Notes: a model not told the origin generated them from the sequence alone. Shown: positions 11,290-24,305, counted from the first letter of the stretch. The stretch: DNA of 64,000 nucleotides from Pseudocercospora fijiensis CIRAD86 (GCF_000340215.1 NW_006921539.1:2180507-2244506), one strand, 5' to 3'. Numbers and translations: made by a program.

Positions 11290-12862
11290 GTCCTTATTTC
11301 AAGCTTTTAGCGGTATAGCTACTAAAACCGTTAATCTAACTATATTGCGCCTAAAGAACGGGACCTATACGTACTATTCTATCGAAACAACCGTACCAAT
11401 TATTAAGCAAGGCCTTCTATACGGCCTATTATACTGAATTAATCGCACTAAGCTAATACCTACTAATTCCGCTATATCTATACTATAGGGGCCTATAATA
11501 CATTATTAGTATTACCCCTTATTACAATAGCCGGCTTATTACGAAGCAACAACAACCGCGGCGCCGCTAGTAGCGCTAGTAATAACAACGCTAGTAGTAT
11601 AGTACCTACTAAAGTGCCTACTAAAGCGCCTACTAAAGAGCCTACTACTAGGCCTACTAAAGAACCTGTAATTCTAGGTAATAACCTAGAATTGCCTATT
11701 AACGACATTCTTAATAATATTGTTAATCGACGATATAGCTAGCTAGCCTTTAGCCCTTAACTAGTAGGGAGACTTCAAGAAGCTACTTAAAACAGGCTTA
11801 CTGCCCTACGTTAAGAATAACAGCTAAAGGATAATCTCCTCGAGATTCGCCGCCTATAGGAAGCCCTAATAACTAATACTAAGCCGACCGTAGGGCCTTC
11901 CTTACTATCCGTTTAAAAGAAGGATACTAAGCTTAAGGACTGCACTATATTTAATAGCTCTAGTCGAAAGCAGTATAACGACTATATTCGTAACTATAAA
12001 CTCAACTAGCGCAACGTACTAAGAGCGCTGCTAGATAACTATTCCCTAGTCGTATACGCTATATAGTATATAAATAGCGACCTAAAACGCACTTAGGATA
12101 ATTATTTCGATTCCCTTAGTAACTAGGCTACTATTTAGTAGAAAACCTGTAAGACTATTATGCTAGACACCCTTAGAAACCCTATACTAAGGCAATAACA
12201 CGCTTAGGACTAGTACCTTCGAGCTAAACAAAAGACTAATTAATCGGCTCGCTTATTTAAAGCCTATTTAAAGACCCTCGAGGATAACCTTCTAGCTAAA
12301 ACTAATTCTATATAGATCTCCGAAATACGCCCTAAATTAAGATAGGAATTAGTCCTTAAATTAGACCGCCGCCGTATATTCGAACAGGCTAATCTAATAC
12401 GCATTTAATTCATAGTCGAAGTGGAAATAGCTAAACGGGCTGTTTAGCTTTAGTAATAGCTAGAGTCGAGGATCCGACTAACTAGTACTAACTATAGTAA
12501 CCGTAGTGCCCGCGGAGGAAACTAAGGTTCCTACTAAGATAATAACGCTAATAATAGGAATAGTAACAACGACCGTAGAAGAGGCCGTAGCTAGCGGCTA
12601 TATAGAGGAGGCCGTAATAGGGGCTATAGAAGGGGCTCGTATCCCTATAATACTAATCGCTTAGCTAACAATAGCAGCAACAGCGGCTATAGCAATCTCC
12701 TAACCGGATTGAAGTGCTTTAATTGTAATAGCACTAGCTATCTACTAGGCTAATACGACAAACCTAAGGACTAGGCCCGAATCGACCGTACTACCGCTAA
12801 GTACCGAAAGCACCTCTTAGTAGCTAACGCTACCCCTATAGGCTAACCTTCGAAAAAAGAAT
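11290..12862 (+). pseudogene. A2 gag
   Basis: Gag forms the virus-like particle. One frame runs from about 11290 to 12862, broken only by stops at expected Gln/Trp positions. There is a Thr/Pro-rich N-terminal repeat (PTKVPTKAPTKEP, about 11605-11650), a helical capsid-like middle, and an Arg/Gly/Asn-rich segment (about 12490-12700). The zinc knuckle CFNCNSTSYLLG*Y (12715-12756) has the spacing C-x2-C-x4-H-x4-C, with His and the last Cys now Tyr. The true start codon is not identifiable. Confidence 0.82.
12851..12860 (+). promoter_or_regulatory. Candidate -1 frameshift site between gag and pol
   Basis: CGAAAAAAGA, a run of six A then G. Gag is read in the frame of 12715 and protease in the frame of 12975, one base back. 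The run lies where both frames are open. It is conserved in A3 (47235-47244), A4 (38161-38170) and A5 (59794-59803). A-rich slippery sites drive -1 frameshifting in several retroelements. The phase is not a textbook X XXY YYZ heptamer, so this is a suggestion only. Confidence 0.4.
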
Positions 12863-13300
12863 AAGCGCCGTACTAACTATTAGCCTTATACGGCGTAAAA
12901 CTATCGACATTATGCTAGCTATTATACGTACCTACCTTATATAGGATACGTATAGAACCAACTATAAGACTAAGGTTATACTAGACCTAGGAAATTCAGT
13001 TAGTGCCCTTATTAGCTATCGCCTAGCTAAGTAATTAGACCTTCGACAATTAAATAGGGCAAACCTACTAACCCTTGCTTAGTTTAATAAAGCCCGGCAC
13101 TTAATCTATAGGGCCTATTATATTCCTATAGTTCTAAAGGACGACCTCGGAAACGAACGCCTACTAGACTTTACTACCTACGTAGTAGATATAGACAACC
13201 TATATAGAGGAGCTACTATTATTATTAGCAACCCTGTCCTTAAGCACTACGCTATAACTATAGACTTAGGCCTTTAATAGTAGCGATTTAGAATCGCTAG
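12860..13300 (+). pseudogene. A2 protease, cut by element B
   Basis: Retropepsin-like aspartic protease at the start of pol. The active-site strand reads VILDLGNSVSALIS (12975-13016), in which DLGN stands where D-S/T-G is expected. It then continues to about 13300, where B inserted in the sequence GAATCGCTAG. The frame resumes at 32158 with GGAAAGAGG, as in the uninterrupted A4 copy (near 37735). Confidence 0.75.
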
Positions 13301-13579
13301 TATTAGCTAGTAACCGGCCCTATACCTATAGGCTAAGTTTAAGCCTATATAAGAGGCCTCCTTCGGTATAGTAGGCAGATTATTACCCTCGTATAGCACA
13401 TTGTTTATATTACACTTCTATAATGCCTATGTTGTAGGGCTCTAATTATTAGCCTAAGCGACTGCCTTATTATCCTATTATACTAAACGTAGCTGCCTAT
13501 ATTGCTATAGGTTATATTACCCTCGGTTGCCTATACTATTGCTACTAGTAGTAGTAGTAGTATTAGTTTCCGTCCTTTA
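13301..13579 (+). repeat. B 5' LTR (279 bp)
   Basis: Starts TATTAGCTAG and ends CCGTCCTTTA; original ends were probably TG...CA. It is nearly identical to 31879-32157, differing mainly by transitions. A short TAG run (about 13543-13563) lies near its end. Confidence 0.93.
13346..13353 (+). promoter_or_regulatory. TATA box in B LTR
   Basis: TATATAAG in both B LTRs (also 31924-31931), about 45 bp from the LTR start, at a reasonable place for the polymerase II promoter of the element. Confidence 0.55.
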
Positions 13580-14400
13580 TTAGAGCCGAAGGTAGGGCTA
13601 TCTCTTTATATCTAATAGGTACAGGTGTGTTAAAAATAGTCTCTAGGTACGAATAGCTATAACCGAAGCGAGGGCACGATAAGAGCCTACGATATAGACG
13701 ATATAGAAGTATCTCGAGGGTCTATTACGACAAGCGAAGAAACTTCTTAACGAGGGCATCTCTTTAACCCCGAAAAGCTACAAACCCTTAGGACTATTAC
13801 AGCTTAGGGCCTAGTCTATAACTATAGCTAGCTTCTAAGGACTCGGCTCCGGGTCGAAGACCTATTTAGTACCGCTTGCTCGAGATAAGCTACCGCCCGC
13901 CTAAGGAGGAGATAGATTAATTACCTATCGGCCTTACTTAGTTTGCTAAGACTATTAATAGATAGCAAATTCTAGATTGTAGGTCGGATAGCCGGGGAGT
14001 CCCCTATTAATTAGGTAGGGCGTTCCTAGATTCGCAGCCTCGCTTAGACAGTACTTAGCCTTCTACTAGAAAAAGAAGGCTACCGCCCCCCCGCCTAGCT
14101 AAAGGAGATACGAGCTAGTTTCTAGGATCTAGGTATAAATAGAGATTGTAGTCTCTTCCTCCGAGCGGCTTTCGTCTAAATTTACTAAACTAAGCTCCTA
14201 GAGGTAATTAGGCGACCCCTAGGAGGCTAAATCCTAATGCTACCCTAGGGGTAATACTAGGAGAAAACAGCCTAACCTACTATTTTCTCGCGTAGCAATA
14301 TCGAAACAAACCTACGAAAAATACACTAAAAACACTTTTCTATAGTATTTTATTTTAACTATTCTATATTTAACTATTTTACAACAATCGAATAAGCTCT
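13580..14400 (+). other. B primer site and leader
   Basis: The LTR is followed by TTAGAGCCGAAGG. Undoing one TG-to-TA change gives TGGAGCCGAAGG, the form of a classic tRNA primer site (complement of a 3' CCA end). I cannot name the tRNA. The remaining 0.8 kb has no recognisable gene. It contains the palindrome at 14232-14262 and an AT-rich stretch at about 14281-14390 before gag. Confidence 0.5.
14232..14262. repeat. CCCCGGGG-type palindrome before B gag
   Basis: 31 bp: TCCTAATGCTACCC, centre TAGGGG, then GTAATACTAGGA. It is the longest-armed form together with 21311-21343. Mismatches between the arms are transitions. Confidence 0.82.
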
Positions 14401-17300
14401 AGTAGAAGCGAGCATTAAGAATCCGCGGAGTCTTCTAAATCCGAAAACGCCCCTAATCCTATTAACGAAGAAATCAGACGGCGACTAGTTAATATAAGCG
14501 AGCCTTCTACGCCCTCTACGCTAGAGGCACTCTATAATATCGTTATAAAGATAATAGAGAAGCAAACTAAGCTTCTCTATTAAAACAAGCGTCGCCCGCT
14601 AGAACTAGGGAGTAGCGCAAACCCCTTATTCGAAGGGTAGAATGCTATAGTATATATAGAGCGTTTTAAGGACGGCTTAGTTAACTACGAGCTCGATAGA
14701 GAATTCGACTAGTACAAGATCCGGTCCCTTACGAGGACTACTAGCACTAAGCTTTACCGAACCCTTAGAACCCTAGTCGGCTACCTAGAGAAGGACGACA
14801 AGTCTAATACTAACTAGGAGACCTTTAAGCTAGCCTTTCTAAGGGAGTATCGGGAGCGCGATAGCCGTCGTATTAAAGGCAGTCGTACGTAGGTCGAGTC
14901 CCTTTGCTTAGTAAGGCGCACTAAGGACGACGACCTAAAGGGGTACGTCCGCGAATTTGTCGAGTTAGTAGACGGTATCGAATAGAGTAACCTCGAAAAT
15001 TCTTAGAGAACGAGGCTACTCCTCTAGGGATTGCCGTAGCCTATAGCTTAGCGTGTCTTCCGCCGCTATAAGCTTAGCGAGGCCGATCCTAAGAGCTTTA
15101 GGAGATACAAAGAGGTCCTAGTATATATTAAGGCCGACATTAATAGTACCGCCGATACGAGGAAGTTTATCTACGGCGAAGATAGGAATAACCTAGCGTA
15201 GGTTAGGAAAGATACTATAGGAAGCAAGGGACCTAAGTTCCTTCCTAAATCGCAAAGTAGTCCTAAGATAGTAACTCCTACTATTACTAAACACTTATAA
15301 GACGTTACGGACTTAGCTAAATCCCTAGCCTAACTCAACCTTAATGCGAAAGCATTATAGCGAGTTAGGGAAGTTATTAATGCTACTATACTAGGCGATA
15401 TGCTACTAGTCTACTAGGTTTCAGATCCTAACTACCCTAAAGCCCTTTTAGTAGATGTCTACGCTATACGGAAGATCTATTCTAACTTAGATAGTAAGTG
15501 CTAGATATATAGTAGTTTTAAGTATATCTAATCGTCTTGCCCTATCTAGAAAGAGCTTCTTAATACGAAGCTTATTATATAAGTAAATAGTCGATTCTAC
15601 TATATAGATACCGGCGACAAGATTAACTTTAAATAGGATCGGAGAGCCCCGAAGCTACCTCAATTAAAAGCCCTTCTAGAAAGGAAGTATAGCGGCAAGA
15701 TCGAGTTTAAGGACACTAGGAATAGTACCCTCGCCGCTATTACTAAACGAGAAACTTAGAAGGTTAGGGCTAAATAGGTTAAGGAGCGAAGTAGTAACGG
15801 TACTACCGAGCCCGTTAAGGTTAACTTTGTTTCTTAGGACCCGGACGCAGTTACTAATGTTTACGCGGTTACTAAGAATAGTATAGATGTCTACGCTGCT
15901 ATAAGGTCCTAAACCTAGTCCTAAAACAAGGGTAAGAGTCCGTAGAACCCTACTCGCCCTAGTACGGCGGCTCCTACTAGGGTACTAAAGAACAAGGCGG
16001 CCGATAAGGCTAAGTAATAGCGAGAGTTAACCGCTAAAACTAAGACTCTCTAGATAGCTATAGACCGCGCTACCCGACCTAGCACCGCACCTAGCACCCT
16101 ACCTATAGAAAGCCTAGTTGTCCTAGAGACCCTAGAGGTCGATATAGAAGACGTTACTACCGACATTAGTAGTACCCTAGGTCTAGCTAACCTACCTACC
16201 TATAAGCGGAAGTTATCCGATCTAAAGAGCTTTCGCTTTAATAGGTAAAAGACCTCGCTACCCTTTAAAGGAAATAGGGGCGAGAGGACTATATCGACGT
16301 CTCTTCCCTATAGTTCCTTCCTAAATTCTTAGGTACCTAAGAGTTAGTAGAAGGCGAATCGGTAACCTACGAGAACTAGGAGACTATCGATAATACTAAC
16401 GAAGAGAGGGTTAAGGAGATAGGCCGAGGGGATAGTAATAATACCGACCCTGTTTTAGTTTTAGTTTCTATTAAGGCTATCCGATTTACTAGCTAACAAA
16501 TCGGTCGAGTAGGACCTCCTCGACCTAAGGAACTTTACTCTATCCCTAATAATATAGACCTTTCCGCAGTTACCCGTTCCTTCGCCGTCGTCCCTACTAT
16601 CTATATTTAAGTTACTATCGGAAGCTATAGTTAGTAGATGCTAGCAATGCTTAATAATAGTTTAGAGTTACTTATTATAAGTAAGCGTTAGGCTAAACAA
16701 CTTAGGCTACTAATAAACAGAGACATTTCCCTTAGTATATAGGGAGTAAATAGGGAGGTTGCGCTAGTAGGTACCTACTATAATGTTATAGTAGACGCCT
16801 TCGGTATATGCTTTTCCTTTACCTTCTAGATTGCTGCCGACCTAAACACGCTAATTATTCTAGGTCGACTATAGTCTCGTATAACCCGAGGTGTCTAGCG
16901 CAACTGCGATACTAGCTCCTAGGAGGGAACTATCGCTAACTAGAAGGGCAACCGAGTCGTATTTACTAGTTATATCGGAAACACTAGCTACAAGTCCTAC
17001 GAGGATATCCTTACTACTTCTAAACGGTCTTCGGGAAACGCTACGGCGCGGTTATAAGACCGGCAATCTGCGCTATAAGTTAGTATAGCTTAAATAGGTT
17101 ATATCTAGAGGTGCGCCGCTCCGTACGTTAAGGCAAGTTTATAGGTTCTATACTAAGAAGACGAATGCTCGAAGCGATAGCGAGTATAATATAACGGCTA
17201 CCTACTATACGAGTTAAGGTAATAATGCTATCTTATATATCGTTGCCGGAGGTATTATTACCGGATGCGGGTCTACCCGAACTAACTAATTAGAGCGCGA
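14401..17300 (+). pseudogene. B gag and protease
   Basis: The gag frame runs from about 14410. It reads as a charged capsid-like protein and carries a zinc knuckle at about 15511-15560: C*IYSSFKYI*SSC, in which the second Cys and the His have become Tyr but the C-x2-C-x4-H-x4-C spacing holds. Near 16200-16285 the coding frame moves one base back. That frame holds a retropepsin (about 16590-16900) with LNNSLELLIIS, where an active-site Asp appears as Asn, and the typical late motif LIILGRL*SRIT. It stays open except for TAG/TAA until just before the palindrome at 17304. Gag start unknown. Confidence 0.75.
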
Positions 17301-17303
17301 GTC

Positions 17304-17328
17304 TAATACTACCCCGGGGGTGTTATTA
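17304..17328. repeat. CCCCGGGG palindrome between B protease and pol
   Basis: TAATACTACCCCGGGGGTGTTATTA, intact GC centre. It sits where the protease frame ends and the RT frame begins. CTAACTAATTAGAG, which also adjoins the family A palindrome, occurs just upstream (17282-17295). Confidence 0.85.
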
Positions 17329-17334
17329 CGAATC

Positions 17335-20300
17335 TAACGTTTTCGCCGGCGTTATAAATTAGGACTACTAGTTGCATACCTATCGACTTAAGGAAACTTC
17401 TAAAGAGGTTTACGCGCTGTTTTGTTACGCTAATCTCTAGGCCTAGCGATAAAGAGAGAGAGCTCGGGTTCTATAATCAATTAGAGTATATACCCTATAT
17501 AAGAGGGTAGCTAATAAGATTAAGCCCGTAAAGGGTAGCGTATATATTACCGATAGGTCTAATCCTAGCGGAAATCCTAACTAGCGATAAAAGTGCCTTA
17601 ATTAGGAGGCGATACTACTACCTAGGAATAGTCCGTACGATTAGAAATATATTACTAAAAAGTTCTCTACTATTCCTAAGGGTTTAAGGCTAATAGAGGA
17701 GAGACTTACGAAAATTAAGCCTAGTATCGAGCTTTCGGATCGTAAACTAGATTTGCTATACGAGCTTCTATATAATCGCGAAGCCGTATTAGTATATAAC
17801 TTTACTTACCTAGGTAGAATTAATCCGGAGGTTGCCCCTCCGTAGAAGATCCGAACGATCGAATATAAGCCTTAGGCCTACCCGGGTTTTAAGCTAAACC
17901 TAAGCCTACGAGGTATAGTTAAGGACATAATACGATAGTGTATAAAGGCTAGTACCTTAGAACCTTCCTATGCCTCGTATCGCAATCTATACTTCCTAGT
18001 TTAGAAGAAGACAGCTCCTAGGGAACTAAAGAAGTACCGCCTAATTAACGCTATATAAAAGTTTAATGCGGTTACAATTAGAGATACTAACCTTCCTCCG
18101 GAGACTAATAGGATCTCGGAAGCCTTTACTAACTGTATTATTGCCTTACTAGTTAACGTTTTCTCGGGCTACGACTAGATTCCTCTCTACCCTAATAGCC
18201 GGGACCTTACTAGTTTCGAAACACCTCTTAGGCTATATAGACAAACTACCCTTCCCTAAGGGGCGACTAACTTAGTAGCTTAGTTCGTTCGTATTATAAA
18301 CTAAGTCCTCGCGGCCTATATCTCCTATATAGCGATGCCTTTCCTCGACGATATCGGTATTAAGGGCCCTAAAACTAGGTACGATAACGAAGAAGTAGAG
18401 CCTAGCATCCGTAGGTTCTTTCTCGAATATATTTAGAACCTCGATAGTATCCTCTACGACCTAGAGCGAGCTAACCTAACGGTGTATAGGGAGAAGCTTT
18501 AGCTCCTATACAAACGAATAAACATTGTCGGGTTTGTAACTAATAAGAACGGCCGCTATCCTAATAATACGCGGGTCCTAAAGATAGTGTCCTAGCCGGA
18601 TCCTACCTATTAGAAGGATGTCCGAACCTAGCTTAGAGTAGTCTCCTACTTCCGTATCTAGGTCGAGAACTTTATATTAGTATATAAGCCCTTATACGCC
18701 TTACTTAAGAAGGATACTAAATTCGAATAGACCTCCGTTTACTAAGCGGCTAAGGATACGGTAACTAAGGCACTCGTTAGCGTACCTACACTTATATCTA
18801 TTAACTACTTAGAGGGTGCGGGTTTAATAGTTATTACTATCGACTCGAGCGGAGAAGGCTATAGCGAGATACTAATATAGTATAACCGTAAGGAGCTATC
18901 TTTACGTTACCCTATCCGATACGACTTAGGGCTATAGAAACCGATCGAGGCCCGGTACGATGCTAGCAAGCGAGAATGCCTTAGAGTCTATAAGGCTCTA
19001 AAGAAGTTCCGACTATAGCTCTTTAGTATATTCTTTTGCCTAGAAATCGATGCTTAGACGCTAGTCTATTAGCTTAACCGTATAGCCTCCGACCTGCCAA
19101 ACTCTACGATAGCTCGGTAGGTTGCCTAGATCTATTTGTTTAACTTCGACGTCTTCTACGTTCCTAGTAAGAAGCATACTAGACTAGATAGCCTTTCTAG
19201 AAGGCCCGCTATAGAAGAGGACATCGCCGAGATAATAGAAGAAGAGGATATCGATACGGTAATTAACCGCACTTTCTTCGCTACCTTCTATATTAATACT
19301 ATACCGGCGATTACTAGGCCTATTACCGACGACTAACCTAGTAACTAGCCCGACGAGGGTCCTACTACTAGCGGCTAGGACGGCGATAACTAGGACGATA
19401 CTAAGGCGGATAAACCGGAGAGAGCTAATATCCTTAATAGGGTCTACTCCGACGACTCTTATTATATCGCCTACTTCCTAACCTATATAAAGAAAGCGCC
19501 TAGTCTATTAAAGAGTTAATACCGTCGTATTATTCGCTATTCTCGGAGGTTCCTTATTAAGGATCGCATCCTCTAGCGATAGGCTATAGACTATAGTTAA
19601 TGCACTACTCTAGCGTATTATTAACGACCTAGTAGCCTAATAAGAAATCCTTCGTTCCGTTTACGATAAGCTCGGCTACCGGGTAGCGGAGGGCACCTTC
19701 GATATCCTTCGTCGGCGGTACTAGTAGGATAGCGTATAGGCTAATGTCTCCCGTTACTATAAGAGCTATCCTAAGTGCAATTTTAGAAATAGCTACCGAC
19801 GTCTAGGAGAGCTACGTATTCCTACTACCTAATTAGTCGGGGAGCGGTAGTATAGCGATAGGGTCTATCTTAGCCGCAATAATAGCTTGTATATTATTCG
19901 AGAGGGCCTATCTCGATAGCCGGAGGCCTATTATTTCTATAAGGGCTGCGGTGCTATTAATGCTCGTAATATAGCTACCTTCCTATTTAAAGATCTGTTT
20001 TGCCGCTAGGGAATACCTTACGAGATTATCTTAGACAACGCTACTAACAATATAGCTAAAGAAGTTTAAGCGCTACTTGTTTCGTATAGGGCGAAAAACG
20101 TTCGTATCTCCCCGTACTATCCCTAGTCGAATGCTATTATTAAGCGTAGCTATCGGTCTTTAATTAATGCCCTGTCTAAGATAACTAATAGAGGGGATAG
20201 GTCGGTTCCTATCTCTACCTACGTCCCGGCCCTTCTCTAGGCGGATCGAACTACTATTATCGATACGACTAGACTTACGCTAGCGGAGCTTATAATTAGG

Positions 20301-21056
20301 AGGGACGCCGTTCTTCCTATTAAGTTATCCTATCGTACGTATAGCGTTTACGATTAGGGGTCTATTCGTACTAGGGCGGATCTTCTTACCCTACGGGCTA
20401 AGGCTCTTAAGGATATAACTACGACTTCTTAAAAGGGTCTTGCTCGACAACGGCGCCTTCGTAAAGAGGCTAAGCAGTATTTTAATAACTATAATACTAT
20501 CGATTAGGAACCTCTAAAGGTTAGCGATATAGTTCTCCTATACTAGTCTAAGTTAGAATATAGTTACTCCTATAAGCTAGCCTTTAAATAGAAAGGGCCT
20601 TATAGAGTATAGGAGGTCCTTTACGATAGTTCTACGTACCGACTTTAGGAACTTAATAGTGCTACCTTGAAGCACTCGTACCCCCGGGCTAACCTAAAGA
20701 AGATCGTCGAATTAAGAGAGCCTACCTACCCTCCCCCGACCGAGGAGGAGGTTAATGCCTCTATAGACCCTCTACTAACCTTAGATGCCTATCGAGAAGA
20801 GGATCCGGCCGCGATTATAGATCCTATTCTGCCTAACAACTATACGCATCCCTAGATACGTCTTAGTAAGCTATTAGGAATAACTTATAAACAAAGGGAG
20901 GGTTATATACGTATTAATTGCGCGTAGAGCATTTCCGATATTAATTCCGATAGTGAACTAGACTTCTAGCTATCTAACTCTAACTCCGAGGAGGAACTCG
21001 ACTAGTCTAGCGACGAAGACCGCCTAGAATAATAGCTAGACGATCCCGAAGACTAA
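17335..21056 (+). pseudogene. B pol: reverse transcriptase, RNase H, integrase
   Basis: RT: LKKYRLINAI*KFNAVTIRD (about 18026-18085), VFSGYD*IPLYP (about 18158-18195), and the catalytic region AMPFLDDIGIKG with both Asp kept (about 18335-18370). RNase H: ITIDSSGEGYSEI (about 18835-18875), then the tether ending DSLSRRP (about 19190). The frame shifts near 19620. Integrase: a zinc region with SYPKCNFRNSYRR (about 19765-19805), IILDNATNN (about 20025-20052), and SNAIIKRSYRSL (about 20125-20160), where the catalytic Glu is now Lys (20141), a TG-to-TA effect. The tail is acidic (EEELDQ type) and ends at TAA 21054-21056. No chromodomain seen. Confidence 0.88.
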
Positions 21057-21310
21057 ATAATTGCTTGTCTTTCCCTACCTCTACTACGTTGCTTTCCTTG
21101 CCTTTATTAACCGTTCTCCGCGCTGTTAATATAGTACCGCCCTATAGCTTTAGTCCTTACTACTTATTCCTACGGATGTTAATACTATTAGTTGTTGCCC
21201 TCTTTTGCCTTTACTTTGTCTATTGTTTTACTCTTTAGCCTTCGATTAATGTTGCTATAACTTTATTCCTTTGCTCTTGTTTCCTTAGATAGAACTATAC
21301 GAGGCGTGTT

Positions 21311-21343
21311 TTCCTAATAACACCCCTAGGGTAGTATTAGGAA
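21311..21343. repeat. CCCCGGGG-type palindrome after B pol
   Basis: TTCCTAATAACACCCC then TAGGGTAGTATTAGGAA, a 33 bp near-perfect inverted repeat 255 bp beyond the pol stop. Confidence 0.85.
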
Positions 21344-21763
21344 GATAGCCGAACCTAACCCTCTACCCTTCTAGGACTACTTCCCTCTATATTCCTAGAC
21401 TCTAGCGACTACCCTTAAGTAACAACGATAATAAGATACTCTACTAGAGGATGTTCCTGCCCTAGTTAGCACTAGTTACGTAGGACACTAAGAAAGGGAG
21501 GTTCCCTATCCCTCTCCCTTCCCGCCGCTTAGATAGATATAGCAACCTAGGCCTATAGCCTCTAAGAATAGGGACCTTAGGCTAGCGAGCTTAGTGTTTA
21601 GAAGAAGGAAGAAGGTAAACGTATAGACTACCTTTACGTACTTACTAATGTAAAAGGTAATGCTATATCTATAACGGTAGTGCTATAGGCTAATATACTA
21701 ACGAATTAGCTGCGCTAGGCCTAGGCGATTTGCTCCTAGTTACCGAGTATCTCTAGAGAAAGG

Positions 21764-21790
21764 CTAATGCTACCCTAGAGGTATTATTAG
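21764..21790. repeat. CCCCGGGG-type palindrome before B third ORF
   Basis: CTAATGCTACCCTAGAGGTATTATTAG. The centre has decayed, but the arms match the family. Confidence 0.75.
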
Positions 21791-22200
21791 TCCCGCTAGC
21801 TTTACTACTATAGATTTCTGCTAAGGACTCGAACTAACTAGTTATATTTCGAGTACGCGAGAATCTGCGATAGCTAAGAGTTAATAAAGGCGCGTAGACG
21901 CTACTAGCAATTAGCTAGATCGATTGTTAAACTTTAGCCTGCCCTAATAACAAAGAAGTCTCGTATATAGCTTTACTTTTATATATAGCCGTTATCCGTT
22001 TGCTTTACTAGCGCGAAATATACGGACTACGTTACCTTTGCACCTTATTTAAAGCGAGCTTCCTAAGCCTTTTTCTTCTACTCGATTACTAACTAACTCG
22101 CTACCGCCTAACTACCCCCCCCCTTTTCTTCTAAACTCTTTAATTATTATTATTAAGCAACGAACACGCTTTATAAACTCGTTTCTAGCCTACTTCCGCC

Positions 22201-24305
22201 TCGGTCGACTAGATATCTTCTAGCGCCCTAAATCCGCTAGGCGCTAGTAGTAGCGGCGACCTACCTGCCCCTATTAACCTAAGCCTAGCCGCCCTAGTCC
22301 CGATCGAAGCCCTATCCGATAGCGCCTTAGCTGCTATAACTAGTCTCGAGTATTGCTTTTAGATCGTTACCGCCCTCAAAGATCCTTAAGAGAAGATCGA
22401 GAACGCTCGTACCCTACTACGCGTTATTAATAGGAATATTAAGAAGGCTACTATCTTAGTTATATATAGTATAAACAACCTGCGTTAGTCTATCGGTAAG
22501 CGTATCTTTAAGCGCGACGTTCTTAACGATATAGATATTTAATAAGCCTTTCCTATCGTCTATAGCCTCGAGATAGCCGGTACCTAGATCCGCTTACGCT
22601 TTAAGACCCTCGATTAGGCCTTCGAACATTAGGGAGGACTAAGCAGTCTTCCTAAGAGCCTTATTAACTTCGCCTACGGTAGACAAGAGCGTACTAAGTA
22701 GGTCTCTTCGTTCGTTAATAAGTACAAGGTCCGTCGCTAAGGTACCGAGTACCTTTCCCGTACTATAATCTATCGTATATCTACCGCTAGCAAGAAGGTA
22801 GGCAAGCAGTTACTTAACTTGTCCTTTACGCTTAACGACTTTACGATATCCTACTAGAAGCGGTATAACGATACGATTGTCTAGGTCGATCTTAACGTAT
22901 AGACTACTAAGGATCTACTAAAAGAGAAGGGCTATCGTATTAATAGTATAGGCTTTATTGTTAAAGGTTAAGAGGCTCCTATCGTTAATGTTCTTAAACG
23001 TAAGGTTCTTCGCCTAGAAATAGAGGCCGATACGGCTACTAGTCTTGCGCTTGCTATAGAAATGTAGGCTTAAGACCGTCGCTTAACCCGCAACCGTAAG
23101 GTCCCTTAAGAAGTTAAAGACGAGCGCGCTAAGGCCGAAGCAGCGCGTAAGAAGGCACTATACGCTCGCTAGGCCCTCCGTAAGGCTACTAAGAAGTCTA
23201 GTACTCCTTCTAGTACCGACTATAGTAACTCGGATATTAATATACTAGATACGCCGCTAGAAGATATCTCCTCCGAAGGCTCCTTTAGCGAGCGTAGGGA
23301 TAGAGGCCTCTCGCCGATCCTATTAACTAAGAACATCTATAGTTCTTATAAGGGCGACTCTATTACGTACCTTATTACTAAGATCGATATAGTCCCTAAG
23401 GCCGATATAGGCAAAGCTCCTACCGCCCTATCTATCTATTAATAGCTCGACGACCTTAGCAAGCTAGGTAAAGAGCGGTTTACTATATATGCTAACTATA
23501 TTAAGAAGGCCGCTAAGGTCTGTAGTCTTTACGCTAGTACTAAGACGAGTGTTCTTATCGGCCGCCTATTAAAGATTAGACGCGATATTGCTAATTAGGA
23601 TGCCTTTACTACCCTTAAGACTAATTATACTAACTAGTTTCCTAGACGTCCTACTACCGCGCTAACCTCCTTAGGACTCTACGCATTTAACCCTACTAGC
23701 GCTATTACTCGCGATCTTACGCTAACTAATCGTCGGTATAAGTTAATCGCTAGTATTCTCGGCTAAGGTACCTCCTTCGACCGCTTTCGCTAGACTAGCA
23801 ATGCTATCTTCCCTCGAGTCTTTAGTTAGATGCAATCGCCTCGTAGAGTATACCTTTCTCCTATCGTCGACCTAATATAGGAGGAATTTCGCATATACTT
23901 TTAGTATATACGTAAGCTGCCTAAGTCTAAGTAGGAAGGCCGTAATACTCTTCAAACCTATAGAGTAAGCAACTAAATCGTCCGTTAGTATCCCGCCCTC
24001 TAGCTCTTAGCCGTTGCCCTTCGACCTAATTACGTATATAAGCTTATCTCCGTCCCTAAGCCTACTAAGTACTTTAAGGTAGGTAAAGGCAGTTATAAAA
24101 ACTGCCCTACTAAGGAGACTTCTTGTCTCGGATAAGATATAATTAAGCTCGTAGCTAGTAAGGGTACTAGCTATCTACGTATTAAGGTTTCTCTTATATC
24201 TAAGGATAAGACCGCCTATTTAACTATTATCGAGGGTATATACGAACTAGAAGTCTTCGATAACTAGGTTAAGAAACTTATAGGCTATAACCTAGTTCTA
24301 CTAAG
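22201..24305 (+). pseudogene. B third ORF, first part (unknown protein)
   Basis: A single frame (codons in phase with 22501) runs from about 22201 to the C2 insertion, about 700 codons, broken only by TAG/TAA at presumed Gln/Trp sites. It continues in frame at 31049 after C2 and one CTAAG copy are removed. It does not look like gag, protease, RT or integrase, and I do not recognise it. Visible: a mixed helical N-terminal half (KRIFKRDVLNDIDI, about 22498); a Lys/Arg/Ala-rich coiled-coil-like stretch (about 23060-23190); a Ser/Thr/Asp-rich linker (about 23190-23290); then a more globular part to LIGYNLVLLS. I see no signal peptide or clear membrane anchor, so an envelope is not supported. Accessory, capsid or regulatory roles are all open. 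Confidence 0.65.

Larger units (their letters stand above)
21057..22200. other. B spacer between pol and third ORF
   Basis: 1.1 kb without recognisable coding sequence. It holds two palindromes of the recurring type (21311-21343 and 21764-21790), with T/C-rich sequence after the pol stop. It may be the 3' UTR of a pol transcript, or the promoter or leader region of the third ORF. Confidence 0.5.

Noticed and set aside
11493..11708. Leu/Gly/Val-rich open frame on the minus strand, with like frames at 39294-39527 and 48373-48558 on the plus strand
   Set aside because: These are antisense shadows of the Thr/Pro/Asn repeat region of family A gag. The apparent hydrophobicity comes from reading ACT/GCC repeats backwards.
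16891..17088. Open frame in B after the protease
   Set aside because: The protease frame is still open through this region except for TAG/TAA; I see no domain in this frame.
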